Assembly: GCF_005405165.1 (NCBI RefSeq)
Contig: NZ_BJDN01000021.1
Span: forward strand, 1-52,072
Source of the DNA: Loigolactobacillus binensis
Lineage (GTDB): Bacteria; Bacillota; Bacilli; Lactobacillales; Lactobacillaceae
DNA length: 52,072 nucleotides
Reading direction: 5' to 3'
A model generated the notes under the pieces. That model was not told the DNA's origin. It made no database searches and saw nothing but the letters and a program-made list of their open reading frames with translations. Of the stretch, positions 9,200 through 17,061 are shown one piece after another (within the stretch, counting starts at the first letter, position 1; each line of letters begins with the position of its first letter). The position numbers and the translations under genes are program-made.

Positions 9200-10420
9200 A
9201 TGTTAGAACGTCGCAAACCGATCACGTTAGAAGAAGCCCAAGCCAAATTAGCGGCCTTGGACCTGCCACAACAAGTTGAAACGATCCCCCTCGCCAACGC
9301 TAATCACCGCGTACTGGCGGAAAATATCACTGCGGCATACGATTACCCGAATTTTCGTCGTTCTGGTTACGATGGTTACGCTATTCGTGCTGCTGACGAT
9401 ACAGATTTCCCCAAAGTATTCACCGTAGCTGGTGAGATCCAAGCAGGCGCCACCTTCGACCGGGACCTAACGGAAAATGAAACTGCCCGGATCATGACGG
9501 GGGCCTTTGTCCCGGCCAATGCCGCCAAAGTGATCATGTTGGAACAAACACGTGTAGTACCTGGTCACCCTGATCAAGTTAAAATTATGGTCAGCGCCAA
9601 GCGTGATAACATTACCCCAGTTGGTTCTGAATTCAAAGCTGGTGATTTACTGATCGCCGCTGGTACCGAGCTTAATCCAGGCGGCCTTAGTTTGCTCGCC
9701 GCGTTTGGTGCCACTGAAGTCAAGGTTTACCGCCAACCGCGGGTCGCGATCATCACCACCGGCACCGAATTACTGCAAGCTGGTGCCCAGCCGCAACCAG
9801 GCAAGATTTTCAATAGTAATGGCCCATTAATTGCTAATTTAGTGGCCGAAAGTGGCGCCGTTGTCACCGAAACCATCCAATTAATCGATGATTACAAGTT
9901 ATTGCAAGCTAACTTGGAACGCTTGCAGCGCAGCAATGATCTTGTGATCACCGATGGCGGTGTTTCCGTTGGCGATTTTGATTATCTGGCCACAGCCGCC
10001 CGCGATTCTGATCAATTGCTATTTAATAAACTTAAAATGCGGCCAGGTAGTGTCACGACCGCCTTTGTCGATCATGACACCTTAATCATTGCCTTGTCTG
10101 GTAACCCTGGCGCCTGCTATACTGGTTTTTATTTATTCGCTGAACCAATCCTACGGCGCTTCGTCGGTCGCCCTTCTCGGTGTCAAAAGGTAACCGCAAC
10201 CCTAAGTGTGATCTACCCTAAAACCAACGGGTACGATAAAGTCCTACGCGGTCATTACGAACAAAGCGCTGGCGGCTATCAGGTCCATTTAAACGGCAGT
10301 GATGTTTCCGGGGCTTTAGGCAATCTGCAATCCACAACTTGTCTATTTAAAATTCCGCATAGTCACGATCCCTTGCCGCTTAATGCTGAGGTGGAAACAT
10401 GGTTGCTCCCCTTCAAGTAG
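9200..10420 (+). CDS. moeA: Molybdopterin molybdenumtransferase
   Basis: MoeA inserts molybdate into adenylated molybdopterin. The 406-residue length and the motifs are typical: FRRSGYDGYAI near residue 55, GEIQAG, MTGAFVP, ITTGTEL, NSNG, DGGVSVGDFD and LSGNPGACY. Its ATG is 8 bases after moaB, within the same operon. It acts in the cytoplasm, and its substrate would be supplied by the importer at 26625-29491 if that system carries molybdate. Confidence 0.95.
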   Translation: MLERRKPITLEEAQAKLAALDLPQQVETIPLANANHRVLAENITAAYDYPNFRRSGYDGYAIRAADDTDFPKVFTVAGEIQAGATFDRDLTENETARIMTGAFVPANAAKVIMLEQTRVVPGHPDQVKIMVSAKRDNITPVGSEFKAGDLLIAAGTELNPGGLSLLAAFGATEVKVYRQPRVAIITTGTELLQAGAQPQPGKIFNSNGPLIANLVAESGAVVTETIQLIDDYKLLQANLERLQRSNDLVITDGGVSVGDFDYLATAARDSDQLLFNKLKMRPGSVTTAFVDHDTLIIALSGNPGACYTGFYLFAEPILRRFVGRPSRCQKVTATLSVIYPKTNGYDKVLRGHYEQSAGGYQVHLNGSDVSGALGNLQSTTCLFKIPHSHDPLPLNAEVETWLLPFK

Positions 10421-10893
10421 TCGGATTTAAGAAAAGTGGTAAAACCACAACGTTACGCGATTTTTTAGCTGTCCTTCAACAACGTAAGCAGCCCGTGTGT
10501 GTACTTAAACATGACGCCCATCACGCCCAAATGGATCAACTAGGTACGGATACCGCCGCATTTAGCGCCGCTGGTGCGCAAACTGTTTTACTGGCCACCG
10601 ATCAGGCCGTTATGGTGCATCAACAGTTGCCGCAGCTGCCTAGTGCCCAACAATTGATCGCTACTTACGCCCAACCGGGTCAATTTTGCCTGCTGGAAGG
10701 GTTCAAAACTGCAGCTTATCCGAAACTGATCTTATTGCGCCCCGGTGAACGCCCGGCTGATTTTGCAACCTTGACCCAGATCAGTGCTTACGCCAGCTTA
10801 CACACACCAGAATTCAGTGGTTGCCTAGATTTTCGCACTGCGGCTCAGCGCCAAGCTTGGTTTACCGCTTATTTACAGAAAGTAGGGATCTAA
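10399..10893 (+). CDS. mobB: Molybdopterin-guanine dinucleotide biosynthesis adaptor
   Basis: A small GTPase-like protein thought to assist MobA in making the guanine dinucleotide form of the cofactor used by NarG. A P-loop, [11 protein letters not shown], is at residues 8-18, followed by LKHDAHH and LLEGFK, both typical of MobB. It overlaps the end of moeA by 22 bases, with GAGGTGG before the ATG. Its length of 164 residues is normal. It is accessory rather than essential in studied bacteria. Confidence 0.92.
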   Translation: MVAPLQVVGFKKSGKTTTLRDFLAVLQQRKQPVCVLKHDAHHAQMDQLGTDTAAFSAAGAQTVLLATDQAVMVHQQLPQLPSAQQLIATYAQPGQFCLLEGFKTAAYPKLILLRPGERPADFATLTQISAYASLHTPEFSGCLDFRTAAQRQAWFTAYLQKVGI

Positions 10894-11375
10894 TGGCTGA
10901 ACTCACTCATTTTAACGATCAAAATCGGGCGCGGATGGTGGATGTCACCGCTAAAGCCGTCACCGCCCGTACTGCTAAAGCCACCGGGCAGATCACCATG
11001 CACCCAGCAACTTTGGCGCGCATCCACGCCGGTACTATGAAAAAAGGCGATGTACTGGCCGTGGCTCAGGTGGCCGGCATCATGGCCGCTAAGCAAACTA
11101 GCAATTTAGTTCCAATGTGCCATCTGATTCCGTTAACTGGCGTCGATATTCATTTTAGCGACAACGATCAGGATACGATCACGGCGGTGGTCACTGTTAA
11201 AACCAAGCACGTCACTGGCGTGGAGATCGAGGCGCTGACGGCTTGTCAGATCAGCTTATTGACGATCTACGACATGTGCAAAGCGATTGATCGCGGCATG
11301 GTCATCAACAATGTCCATTTATTGGAAAAAGATGGCGGTAAAAGCGGCCATTTTACTTACCATGGTGAAAACTAA
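10893..11375 (+). CDS. moaC: Cyclic pyranopterin monophosphate synthase
   Basis: MoaC works with MoaA in the first step, converting GTP-derived 3',8-cH2GTP into cyclic pyranopterin monophosphate. The motifs [28 protein letters not shown] and [15 protein letters not shown] sequence are diagnostic. The ATG at 10893 shares its A with the mobB TAA. The longer open frame from 10821 is a shadow of mobB. Length 160 residues, as expected. Its partner moaA is in the other operon at 24733-25728. Confidence 0.95.
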   Translation: MAELTHFNDQNRARMVDVTAKAVTARTAKATGQITMHPATLARIHAGTMKKGDVLAVAQVAGIMAAKQTSNLVPMCHLIPLTGVDIHFSDNDQDTITAVVTVKTKHVTGVEIEALTACQISLLTIYDMCKAIDRGMVINNVHLLEKDGGKSGHFTYHGEN

Positions 11376-11928
11376 ACCGCTCGGGATTGTTTTGGCCGGC
11401 GGCCGTTCGCGCCGTTTCGGTCACGATAAGGCCTTAACACAATTACCTGATCAACCGCGATCTAACGCCGTTTTAGCGGTTCAAAAACTATTACCGCTGA
11501 CAGCTACTGTTTTTGTAGCGGCCAACCTGACAAATGCTGCGGCGTTACGCCAACTATTTGCAGCTGAGCAGCGGGTCCATATTTGTGTTGATCAACCCCC
11601 TTTTCGTGATTGCGGACCTTTAGGTGGGCTCTTTGCGGTTACTGCGCAGCAGCCACAACAACACGACTACCTTTTGTTAGCCACCGATTATCCATATTTG
11701 ACCGGCACCTTATTAAGACAGTTAGCACAGCGACCGCAATGTTTCCTTGCTACTGCCACCCAGGCCCACTATACCTTGGCCCATTTTACGACTACGCAGG
11801 TTGCCGTGCGGCAATTTTTAACCAGCGGTCAGCGCCGGTTGCAAACTTTTATCGTTGCTGTTGCCGGTTGTCAGCCGTTACTAGTGGCGCCCACCACCGC
11901 GTTGACCAATTTGAACCAACTAAAATAA
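11362..11928 (+). CDS. mobA: Molybdenum cofactor guanylyltransferase
   Basis: MobA attaches GMP to molybdopterin, giving the bis-MGD cofactor of NarG. The nucleotidyltransferase loop [15 protein letters not shown] is at the N-terminus, [13 protein letters not shown] lies in the middle and LLATDYPYL follows. I start at ATG 11362, which overlaps the moaC end; there is no clear ribosome site, suggesting translational coupling. Length is about 188 residues, normal for the family. Confidence 0.9.
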   Translation: MVKTKPLGIVLAGGRSRRFGHDKALTQLPDQPRSNAVLAVQKLLPLTATVFVAANLTNAAALRQLFAAEQRVHICVDQPPFRDCGPLGGLFAVTAQQPQQHDYLLLATDYPYLTGTLLRQLAQRPQCFLATATQAHYTLAHFTTTQVAVRQFLTSGQRRLQTFIVAVAGCQPLLVAPTTALTNLNQLK

Positions 11929-11944
11929 TCAAGGACGTGAACTT

Positions 11945-12172
11945 ATGCTCAGTAAAGATGATATGGCTCCAGCCGATTTTCAGAAACTGCTTAATATTGC
12001 TTTGATGGACCTCCGCATTCGCCGAACGCTTTTAGAAAATGAAATTGCGGATCAACGTGCCGACTTACGGACTTTGGAGCAGGATGAAGCCATTGAAAAG
12101 TTAGAACAACAAATTCAACCTGTTCGTGAAGATTACGATCACTATAAACAATTTTTAGAAACAAAAAAATAA
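11945..12172 (+). CDS. Small predicted coiled-coil protein, unknown function
   Basis: A 75-residue acidic protein, not recognised. After a short N-terminal segment it is helical with heptad-like leucine/isoleucine spacing (LLENEIADQRADL, EQDEAIEKLEQQI), suggesting a coiled coil. It has no cysteines and no membrane segment. AAGGACG lies before the ATG, and it is 16 bases after mobA, so it is co-transcribed with the cofactor genes. A role in nitrate reductase assembly would be a guess from position only. Confidence 0.6.
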   Translation: MLSKDDMAPADFQKLLNIALMDLRIRRTLLENEIADQRADLRTLEQDEAIEKLEQQIQPVREDYDHYKQFLETKK

Positions 12173-12256
12173 CTTATTTTATAAAAAAATCCAGCTTTTT
12201 TTGACATTTTAGTAATTTAAATCTAACTCTAGCGTAAATTCATGACCAGATTATGC

Positions 12257-12271
12257 TATACTCAGAGAGGA
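12257..12271 (+). promoter_or_regulatory. Possible nreA promoter -10 and ribosome site
   Basis: TATACT at 12257-12262 is a good -10 (preceded by TATGC). AGAGGAG follows at 12265-12271, 11 bases before the nreA ATG. No NreC-like box is found at the 24-base spacing seen at other promoters. A TTGACA at 12201-12206 is too far upstream to be its -35. Confidence 0.4.
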
Positions 12272-12282
12272 GTGACACTGTT

Positions 12283-12720
12283 ATGGGTGACAAAAAACTC
12301 GCCGCCGACTTGGCTTACCAAGAACTTGTGCGGACGATCTACCAGCAGGAAGATTTCGATTTTGTCGGCATCGCTTTGCAAGATACCACGAGCTGGCGCA
12401 AAATCCATTGGCGTTATGCGGCTGGCAATACTAGCCAACGCTTTCGAAAAATCATTTTGCGCAGCGGGATCGGGATCGCCGGTTTAGTCATACGTACTGG
12501 CGAACCGTTTTTGGAAAATGATCTTGCGCATCATCAGTACGCAGGTTATATGTCGCAACCGATCACGCTGATCGAACAGCTGACTAGTGCGGTTGCAGTA
12601 CCGATCTTTGATCAAGATCATCTCGTTAGCGGCGTTTTGCTGGCTGGTTACCGGCAGCAACAAAGAGTCACTGCTCACTCCGGTCACGTGCTGCAGGAAT
12701 ATTTACAACCATTCCAGTAA
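12283..12720 (+). CDS. nreA: NreA-like GAF-domain nitrate sensor
   Basis: A 145-residue single GAF domain matching NreA in size and position next to nreB and nreC. In staphylococci NreA binds nitrate and restrains NreB autophosphorylation when nitrate is absent. The core motifs WRYAAGNTS, LRSGIGIAGLVIRTGEP and AVAVPIFDQDHLVSGVLLAG are visible. I chose the ATG at 12283 (MGDKKL) rather than the upstream ATG at 12253, which lies before the ribosome site. A strong terminator follows, separating it from nreBC. Confidence 0.85.
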   Translation: MGDKKLAADLAYQELVRTIYQQEDFDFVGIALQDTTSWRKIHWRYAAGNTSQRFRKIILRSGIGIAGLVIRTGEPFLENDLAHHQYAGYMSQPITLIEQLTSAVAVPIFDQDHLVSGVLLAGYRQQQRVTAHSGHVLQEYLQPFQ

Positions 12721-12735
12721 ATCACGATTCATCAC

Positions 12736-12764
12736 GTGACAAGGAGCTCCTTGTCACTTTTTTT
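12736..12764 (+). terminator. Intrinsic terminator after nreA
   Basis: A perfect 22-bp palindrome (GTGACAAGGAG and its complement, 12736-12757) is followed by seven T. It should end the nreA transcript before nreB, so that nreBC need a separate promoter or readthrough. Confidence 0.85.
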
Positions 12765-12813
12765 ATACCATCTTTTTGTTATGACCCAAGGTGCCGGTGC
12801 GGAGCAAAGAAGC

Positions 12814-12841
12814 TGAAAGCGCTTCGCCAATCTGGTATGAT
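12814..12841 (+). promoter_or_regulatory. nreBC promoter with overlapping cre-like site
   Basis: TGGTATGAT (12833-12841) is an extended -10. The expected -35 position (12813-12818) is covered by TGAAAGCGCTTCGC at 12814-12827, which resembles a CcpA cre operator. If real, glucose would repress the sensor-regulator pair. The similarity is partial at the 3' end. Confidence 0.45.
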
Positions 12842-12861
12842 AGTAACTGTTAAGTTTCGAG

Positions 12862-13899
12862 GTGATAGCCATGTTAGAATCTGTTAGTTGGGTCGAAAAG
12901 AATTTCAATGAAGCCCCAGATGCGATCTTCATTTTTCGCGATGATCAACTGCTAGTGAGCAATTATGCCGCCCGGACGCTGCAAGCTGACTATGCGTTGA
13001 GCACTGCCTATATTACTAAATTAATGAACAGCGTTGTCCAGCAACAAAGCTCCCGTACGGATGATTGCTTTAATTGTGCCGCGTTAGATCAAGCCAAACC
13101 GGCGATTCCCTTTACCTTACCGGTCAAAGACGGACACCCGCTATCTTTTTTCTTAGTCTATTCTGAACTGGATGCTGCTAAAAAAGTCTATTCGTTGACG
13201 TTGAAAAGCAATGACTTACTACAACGAGTTGATCAATTAGCCCAGCAACGCAAACTAGTACAATACGTCAACCGGGCGCACGAAGAAGAACGTAAACGCT
13301 TGTCGCAGGATCTGCACGATAGTATTGCCCAAGGCGTTTATTCGTCGATCATGGGTGTCCGCCATTTAGAATCAACAATGGCGCAAGCGGACCCGACTGC
13401 TTTTGCGCACCAAACCAAGTTGATCGAAAGTCAACTTTACGCGACCTTACAAGAAATCAAAGGAATGGCCCTAGATATCCGGCCATCTGTGCTTGATAGT
13501 TTTGGCTTACCGGCGGCCTTAAAGGCGTTGGCTAAACGTTTAGAAGAAAATACCGGGATCGAGATCATTGTCGTGGCACACGATATTGCTGAGTTGAAAC
13601 TGTCCGAAGACGTACAAACCGTTCTTTACCGCATTGCTCAGGAAGCCATGACTAATGCGATCAAACATGCGGAGGCTAACGAGATCAATCTGATTTTAGT
13701 TGCCCATGAACACGAGATCAGCTTAGAGATCATCGACGATGGTACCGGCTTTAACGTTAAAGAACATGTCAGCTTTAATGGCCACTCACTTGGTTTATTG
13801 AATATGAATGAACGAGTCAAGTCACTGCACGGTACCTTTCAGATCAAATCAGAAAAAGGTAGCGGCACCACCGTGACGGCTAGTTTTCCGATCGCCTAA
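12862..13899 (+). CDS. nreB: NreB-like oxygen-sensing histidine kinase
   Basis: A cytoplasmic 345-residue HisKA_3 kinase. An N-terminal PAS-like domain (about residues 5-125) precedes the phosphoacceptor H152 in QDLHDSIAQG. An N box follows (EAMTNAIKHAEA), then a G box (DDGTGF). In staphylococci NreB holds an oxygen-labile [4Fe-4S] cluster on four cysteines. Here only C66 and C69 (CFNC) are present; the second CxxC pair is missing (IPFTLP in its place), and no other cysteine occurs in the protein. ATG 12862 has GAGGTGAT upstream. It probably phosphorylates NreC. Confidence 0.92.
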   Translation: MIAMLESVSWVEKNFNEAPDAIFIFRDDQLLVSNYAARTLQADYALSTAYITKLMNSVVQQQSSRTDDCFNCAALDQAKPAIPFTLPVKDGHPLSFFLVYSELDAAKKVYSLTLKSNDLLQRVDQLAQQRKLVQYVNRAHEEERKRLSQDLHDSIAQGVYSSIMGVRHLESTMAQADPTAFAHQTKLIESQLYATLQEIKGMALDIRPSVLDSFGLPAALKALAKRLEENTGIEIIVVAHDIAELKLSEDVQTVLYRIAQEAMTNAIKHAEANEINLILVAHEHEISLEIIDDGTGFNVKEHVSFNGHSLGLLNMNERVKSLHGTFQIKSEKGSGTTVTASFPIA

Positions 13900-13925
13900 C
13901 GGGCCATGCACTGAACCGTGCACCA

Positions 13926-14053
13926 AAACTTTATTCTATATTATGAACAGGAGCCTCTCCGACTTGTCGCGCCCAGCGCGACTTAGCGAGGAAGGTCATC
14001 CGTCGAGAAAATCTAAGTTTCGGTACGAAACTTTATCCTATATTATGAACAGG
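13926..14053 (+). repeat. Direct 26-bp repeat between nreB and nreC
   Basis: Bases 13926-13951 and 14028-14053 are the same 26-base sequence with one mismatch, 102 bases apart. Both end in ATGAACAGG, and the second copy leads into the nreC ribosome site (AGGGGGGAC). Between them a hairpin with a perfect 7-bp stem (GTCGCGC/GCGCGAC, 13966-13982) is present. It appears to be a tandem duplication of the region before nreC; a role in differential nreB/nreC expression is possible. Confidence 0.75.
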
Positions 14054-14080
14054 GGGGACCGCGCTTGTATAAAGTCTTGA
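13943..14080 (+). other. Possible 45-codon ORF overlapping the nreC start
   Basis: An open frame from ATG 13943 (MNRSLSDLSRP...) ends with TGA at 14078-14080, inside nreC codons 5-6. It has no ribosome site before its ATG, and its composition is not clearly protein-like. It could be a coupled leader peptide, but I see no firm support. Confidence 0.15.
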
Positions 14081-14724
14081 TCGCCGATGACCACGCCATC
14101 GTGCGCAGCGGTCTGTCATTCCTCATCAATCAGCAGCCCAACTTTCAAGTTGTTGCCCAAGCGGCTAGTGGCAATGAAGCCTTCTTTGAAGTTGAGCGCG
14201 CTGGTGTTGACTTGATCGTGCTGGATTTAAATATGCCACCTGGTGAGAATGGTTTGATCACTACGCAACGGATCCACGACCGCTTTCCAAAAGTCGGTAT
14301 CGTTATTCTGTCAATGCACGAAGAGCAAGACTACATCGATCGGGCCATGCAAAACGGCGCGGATTCTTATGTCTTAAAAAGTTCACCTGATACTGAACTA
14401 CTCAGTGCATTAAAGGCGGTCGCTAACCACCAAACCTATGTGGATCAGAACATTATTTTGACTAAAAATGATGTTGCCGAAATTAATTCAAAAGATAACG
14501 ACGTCAACGTTAAGATCGAGGGTTATTCAGACTTATCTGGCCGTGAACGTGAAGTTTTACCACTGATCGCGCTCGGCTATTCAAATAAAGAAATTGCTAA
14601 AAAGCTCTATATTTCGATCAAAACAGTTGAAGCACACAAGGCAAGCATCAACCGCAAACTTGGTTTTAAAAATCGGGTTGATCTAGTTCACTATGCTCTT
14701 CACCACGGTTTAGTCGATTTTTGA
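14065..14724 (+). CDS. nreC: NreC-like response regulator
   Basis: A NarL/FixJ-family regulator of 219 residues. The receiver domain has D8, D9 and phosphoacceptor D54 (LIVLDLNMPP), and the output is a LuxR-type HTH near residues 155-215 (LSGREREVLPLIALGYSNKEIAKKL). It starts at TTG 14065, 5 bases after AGGGGGGAC. It is expected to receive phosphate from NreB and to activate nitrate genes. The TAGGG/CCCTA-type boxes listed at five promoters in this window are its probable targets (inference). Confidence 0.92.
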   Translation: MYKVLIADDHAIVRSGLSFLINQQPNFQVVAQAASGNEAFFEVERAGVDLIVLDLNMPPGENGLITTQRIHDRFPKVGIVILSMHEEQDYIDRAMQNGADSYVLKSSPDTELLSALKAVANHQTYVDQNIILTKNDVAEINSKDNDVNVKIEGYSDLSGREREVLPLIALGYSNKEIAKKLYISIKTVEAHKASINRKLGFKNRVDLVHYALHHGLVDF

Positions 14725-14731
14725 TCACTTT

Positions 14732-14776
14732 TGGGGTAAAACCCTAATGGTAGCCGGACCACATCATTATTATCAT
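14732..14776 (+). promoter_or_regulatory. Promoter with NreC-like box for the 14958-18039 operon
   Basis: The box TGGGGTAAAACCCTA is at 14732-14746, and TATCAT at 14771-14776 is the -10, exactly 24 bases apart. The box begins only 8 bases after the nreC stop. Transcription would start near 14783, leaving a leader of about 175 bases that contains a degenerate hairpin repeat. Confidence 0.55.
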
Positions 14777-14810
14777 AGAAATTAGCGGGTCGTGCCCCCA
14801 ACAATTGGCA

Positions 14811-14891
14811 GACACGGCACACTTTAACGCCAATATTCGGAAGAATAAACAAGGAACCGCGACATAATTGACTTACGTCTCAGTCCCTTTT
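14811..14891 (-). repeat. Terminator-linked repeat, copy D (degenerate)
   Basis: This belongs to a family with three other copies (18040, 29512, 38484). The tail similarity is at 14811-14843 (GGCACACTTTAACGCCAATA region) and the hairpin at 14851-14891 (AAGGAAC...GTCCCTT with an inner GACATAA/TTACGTC). Mismatches in both stem parts weaken it. It lies in the leader of the 14958 operon and might act as a leaky attenuator. Confidence 0.55.
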
Positions 14892-14957
14892 ACATAATTT
14901 AAGGCATCATTTGGCAGTGAATAACGCCAACTGATGCGCAGGAGGAACACATTCACC

Positions 14958-15719
14958 GTGAAAGTTTTAGGGATACTAGGCGCCCATAAGCGTGACGGTT
15001 TAACCGCACAGTATTTGGCTGCCACTGCCAAAGGCTTACCAACCGCGGTTGACTACGAGTTACTCTACCTAGCCGACTACGCTATTGAACCGGATACCGG
15101 CCAACCTAATCCAGTTTTGGATCAGCTAGAAGCTAAATTACAGGCTAGTGATCTTTGGATCATCGCAGCACCGACTTATTGGGGTGCTTTAGCAGGCACT
15201 ATGAAAAACTTCTTTGATTGTATGCGGCCACGAATGGTTCGCATGACTAAGGCCGCTGACACATTACCCGGCCAATTTAAAAATAAGCATTATTTAGCCC
15301 TTACCACCTGTTTTCAATCTAGTTTAGAAAACTTTTTTGTCGGTATCACTGATGATACGTTTAAAACGATCGACCGGGTGCTGACCGGCGCAGGATTGAT
15401 CAAAGTCGGTGAAATCGTGGGTACCGGAACTTGGCAACAGCATCAACCTAATCCCCAAAAATTAGCTTTGTGTACCCGTTGGGGTGCTAAATTGGCCACT
15501 AAACAAAAAAAGGATGACAACACCGTGAAACGATACATACAATTATTTGGCATGATCGCCGTAATGGCTTTAGTGACGATGGGTTTACAACAATTGCTCT
15601 TCAACGTTTTCGCCAACGGTCAATTTTGGATCACCTACGCCACTTTCGTGATTATTTTCTACGTTTTACTAGCTAGTTTACTTCATTTTTTCACTTTTTT
15701 GCGTCATCGTCGTCGTTGA
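14958..15719 (+). CDS. Flavodoxin-like NAD(P)H/FMN reductase with C-terminal membrane anchor
   Basis: Residues 1-180 (from GTG 14958) resemble the NADPH-dependent FMN reductase/flavodoxin fold: KVLGILGAHKRDGLT at the start, and APTYWGALAGTMKNFFDCM near residue 80 for the flavin phosphate and ring. Residues after about 190 hold two hydrophobic segments (LFGMIAVMALVTMGL and FVIIFYVLLASLLHFF) ending in RHRRR. A soluble flavoprotein tethered to the inner membrane could pass electrons to quinone, but this is inference. AGGAGG is 12 bases before the GTG. It is the first gene of an operon carrying the NreC-like box. Confidence 0.7.
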   Translation: MKVLGILGAHKRDGLTAQYLAATAKGLPTAVDYELLYLADYAIEPDTGQPNPVLDQLEAKLQASDLWIIAAPTYWGALAGTMKNFFDCMRPRMVRMTKAADTLPGQFKNKHYLALTTCFQSSLENFFVGITDDTFKTIDRVLTGAGLIKVGEIVGTGTWQQHQPNPQKLALCTRWGAKLATKQKKDDNTVKRYIQLFGMIAVMALVTMGLQQLLFNVFANGQFWITYATFVIIFYVLLASLLHFFTFLRHRRR

Positions 15720-15745
15720 TCTAATATAGAAAGTAGGTAAAATTC

Positions 15746-16009
15746 ATGGCTCACAATGTTAGTCGCACTGAAGAACTGATCGGTATTTTAACGGATGTTT
15801 CCCATCATCGCTTTCGTGAAGCGCGTAGTATCAATCCAGAATCAATGTTGTACCAAACCACTCATTACGCAGTCCAAGAAAAATTATTAGCGGATGCCTT
15901 CGTCGAAGATAGCACCAACCGGCCTGTGGCTAGTATTGATCTCCGCCACGCTAGCTTAACCAAAGCCGGTGAAGAATTTTTAACGGCGCATCAACAAACC
16001 GAAGCATAA
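15746..16009 (+). CDS. Uncharacterised small protein, possible winged helix
   Basis: An 87-residue soluble protein, not recognised. The C-terminal LRHASLTKAGEEFLTAH resembles the helix-wing end seen in DUF2513/YjcQ-type winged helices (LTxxGxxFL), so a DNA- or protein-binding role is possible. No cysteines and no membrane segment. AGAAAGTAGG precedes its ATG, 26 bases after the reductase. Co-transcription with the nitrate-linked operon is the main clue to its function. Confidence 0.6.
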   Translation: MAHNVSRTEELIGILTDVSHHRFREARSINPESMLYQTTHYAVQEKLLADAFVEDSTNRPVASIDLRHASLTKAGEEFLTAHQQTEA

Positions 16010-16062
16010 TTTAGACTTGTCAGCCGGTGCGCTGACTGGTACCCTACAGAAGGACTGATTAG

Positions 16063-17046
16063 ATGGACATTCAAGAGAAATTAAAAGCAAAATACGAAAA
16101 TACGCCAATTTATACATCGGCTTTCTACGCTGATCCTGAAGATACCCTTAAAAATCGAGCAACGCTGCTCTCATCACTTAAAGCCTTTACCAAAAACCAG
16201 GACGCGGCGACACCATTTGCTTTGCAGATCATGGCGACTAACGCTGAATTGGCGATCGCGCCTTTAGGATTGCTTGATCTGCAGGAACTCCAGGATTACA
16301 CCGCCCAACAGCGCAAAAACGATGGCGCGATCGCCGATGATGAGACGTTTGCCTTACCGTTGGTGGTTCAATTTGAAGCCCATACCGAAAAAGCTAGTGT
16401 GGAAAAGGAACAAGTGACCACTGTTGACGCCTTATTTAATGATTTCACCTCTGCTTTTGAAAAAGTTTGGGCGCAAGTCAAAATTTATTTGGCAAAAAAT
16501 CAGGCCTTATTGGAAGAAACCGTCGCTGATCTGATCACCGACAGCCAAAAGATCGCACCTAAATTTGTCAGTCAATTAAGCGCAATGTCCGCAGCCGAAC
16601 GTGAAAAAACTATTGGTTTCAAACTGCCTGACGCAGAGCTAGAACGGTTCAGTGGCTATTTAGCTGACAATCACGAGGTCCGCGCAGTAATTTCTTCCGC
16701 CGCTGCTTTTGCAACCAATGAAATTATCGGCGATAGCTTTTTTGGTCAGGCCATGAATGAACGCATTCTACGGAATACTTTCTTCTGGGATCTGGATAAC
16801 ACTTTCCATGATATTTTCTATTATTTTTTGCGTAAGTATGCTGCAACTGATGCTAAACTAGCGAAACACCTTAACCACATTAAACCTGGCTTATTATCAA
16901 AAATGCGCAAAGACGCGTGGGAAAAATCCGACGAGCTTGCCCATGATGCTAAAACCACCCAAAAAGATCTCGATCGTATGTTTACAGCAGTTTTCATGCC
17001 ATTATCAGAACAATTGGCAGCTGCGATCGCCAAATTCAATCATTAG
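16063..17046 (+). CDS. Uncharacterised 327-residue soluble helical protein
   Basis: Not recognised. The chain is rich in Ala, Glu, Lys and Phe, is predicted mostly helical, and has no cysteine, no signal and no membrane segment. The central part (DALFNDFTSAFEKVWAQ) and the end (DRMFTAVFMPLSEQLAAAIAKF) look amphipathic. AGAAGGA precedes the ATG. It is the third gene of the operon led by the membrane flavoprotein and 15 bases before the polyprenyl synthase. A role in quinone or nitrate respiration is inferred from context only. Confidence 0.65.
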   Translation: MDIQEKLKAKYENTPIYTSAFYADPEDTLKNRATLLSSLKAFTKNQDAATPFALQIMATNAELAIAPLGLLDLQELQDYTAQQRKNDGAIADDETFALPLVVQFEAHTEKASVEKEQVTTVDALFNDFTSAFEKVWAQVKIYLAKNQALLEETVADLITDSQKIAPKFVSQLSAMSAAEREKTIGFKLPDAELERFSGYLADNHEVRAVISSAAAFATNEIIGDSFFGQAMNERILRNTFFWDLDNTFHDIFYYFLRKYAATDAKLAKHLNHIKPGLLSKMRKDAWEKSDELAHDAKTTQKDLDRMFTAVFMPLSEQLAAAIAKFNH

Positions 17047-17061
17047 AACAAGAGGTAGCCT

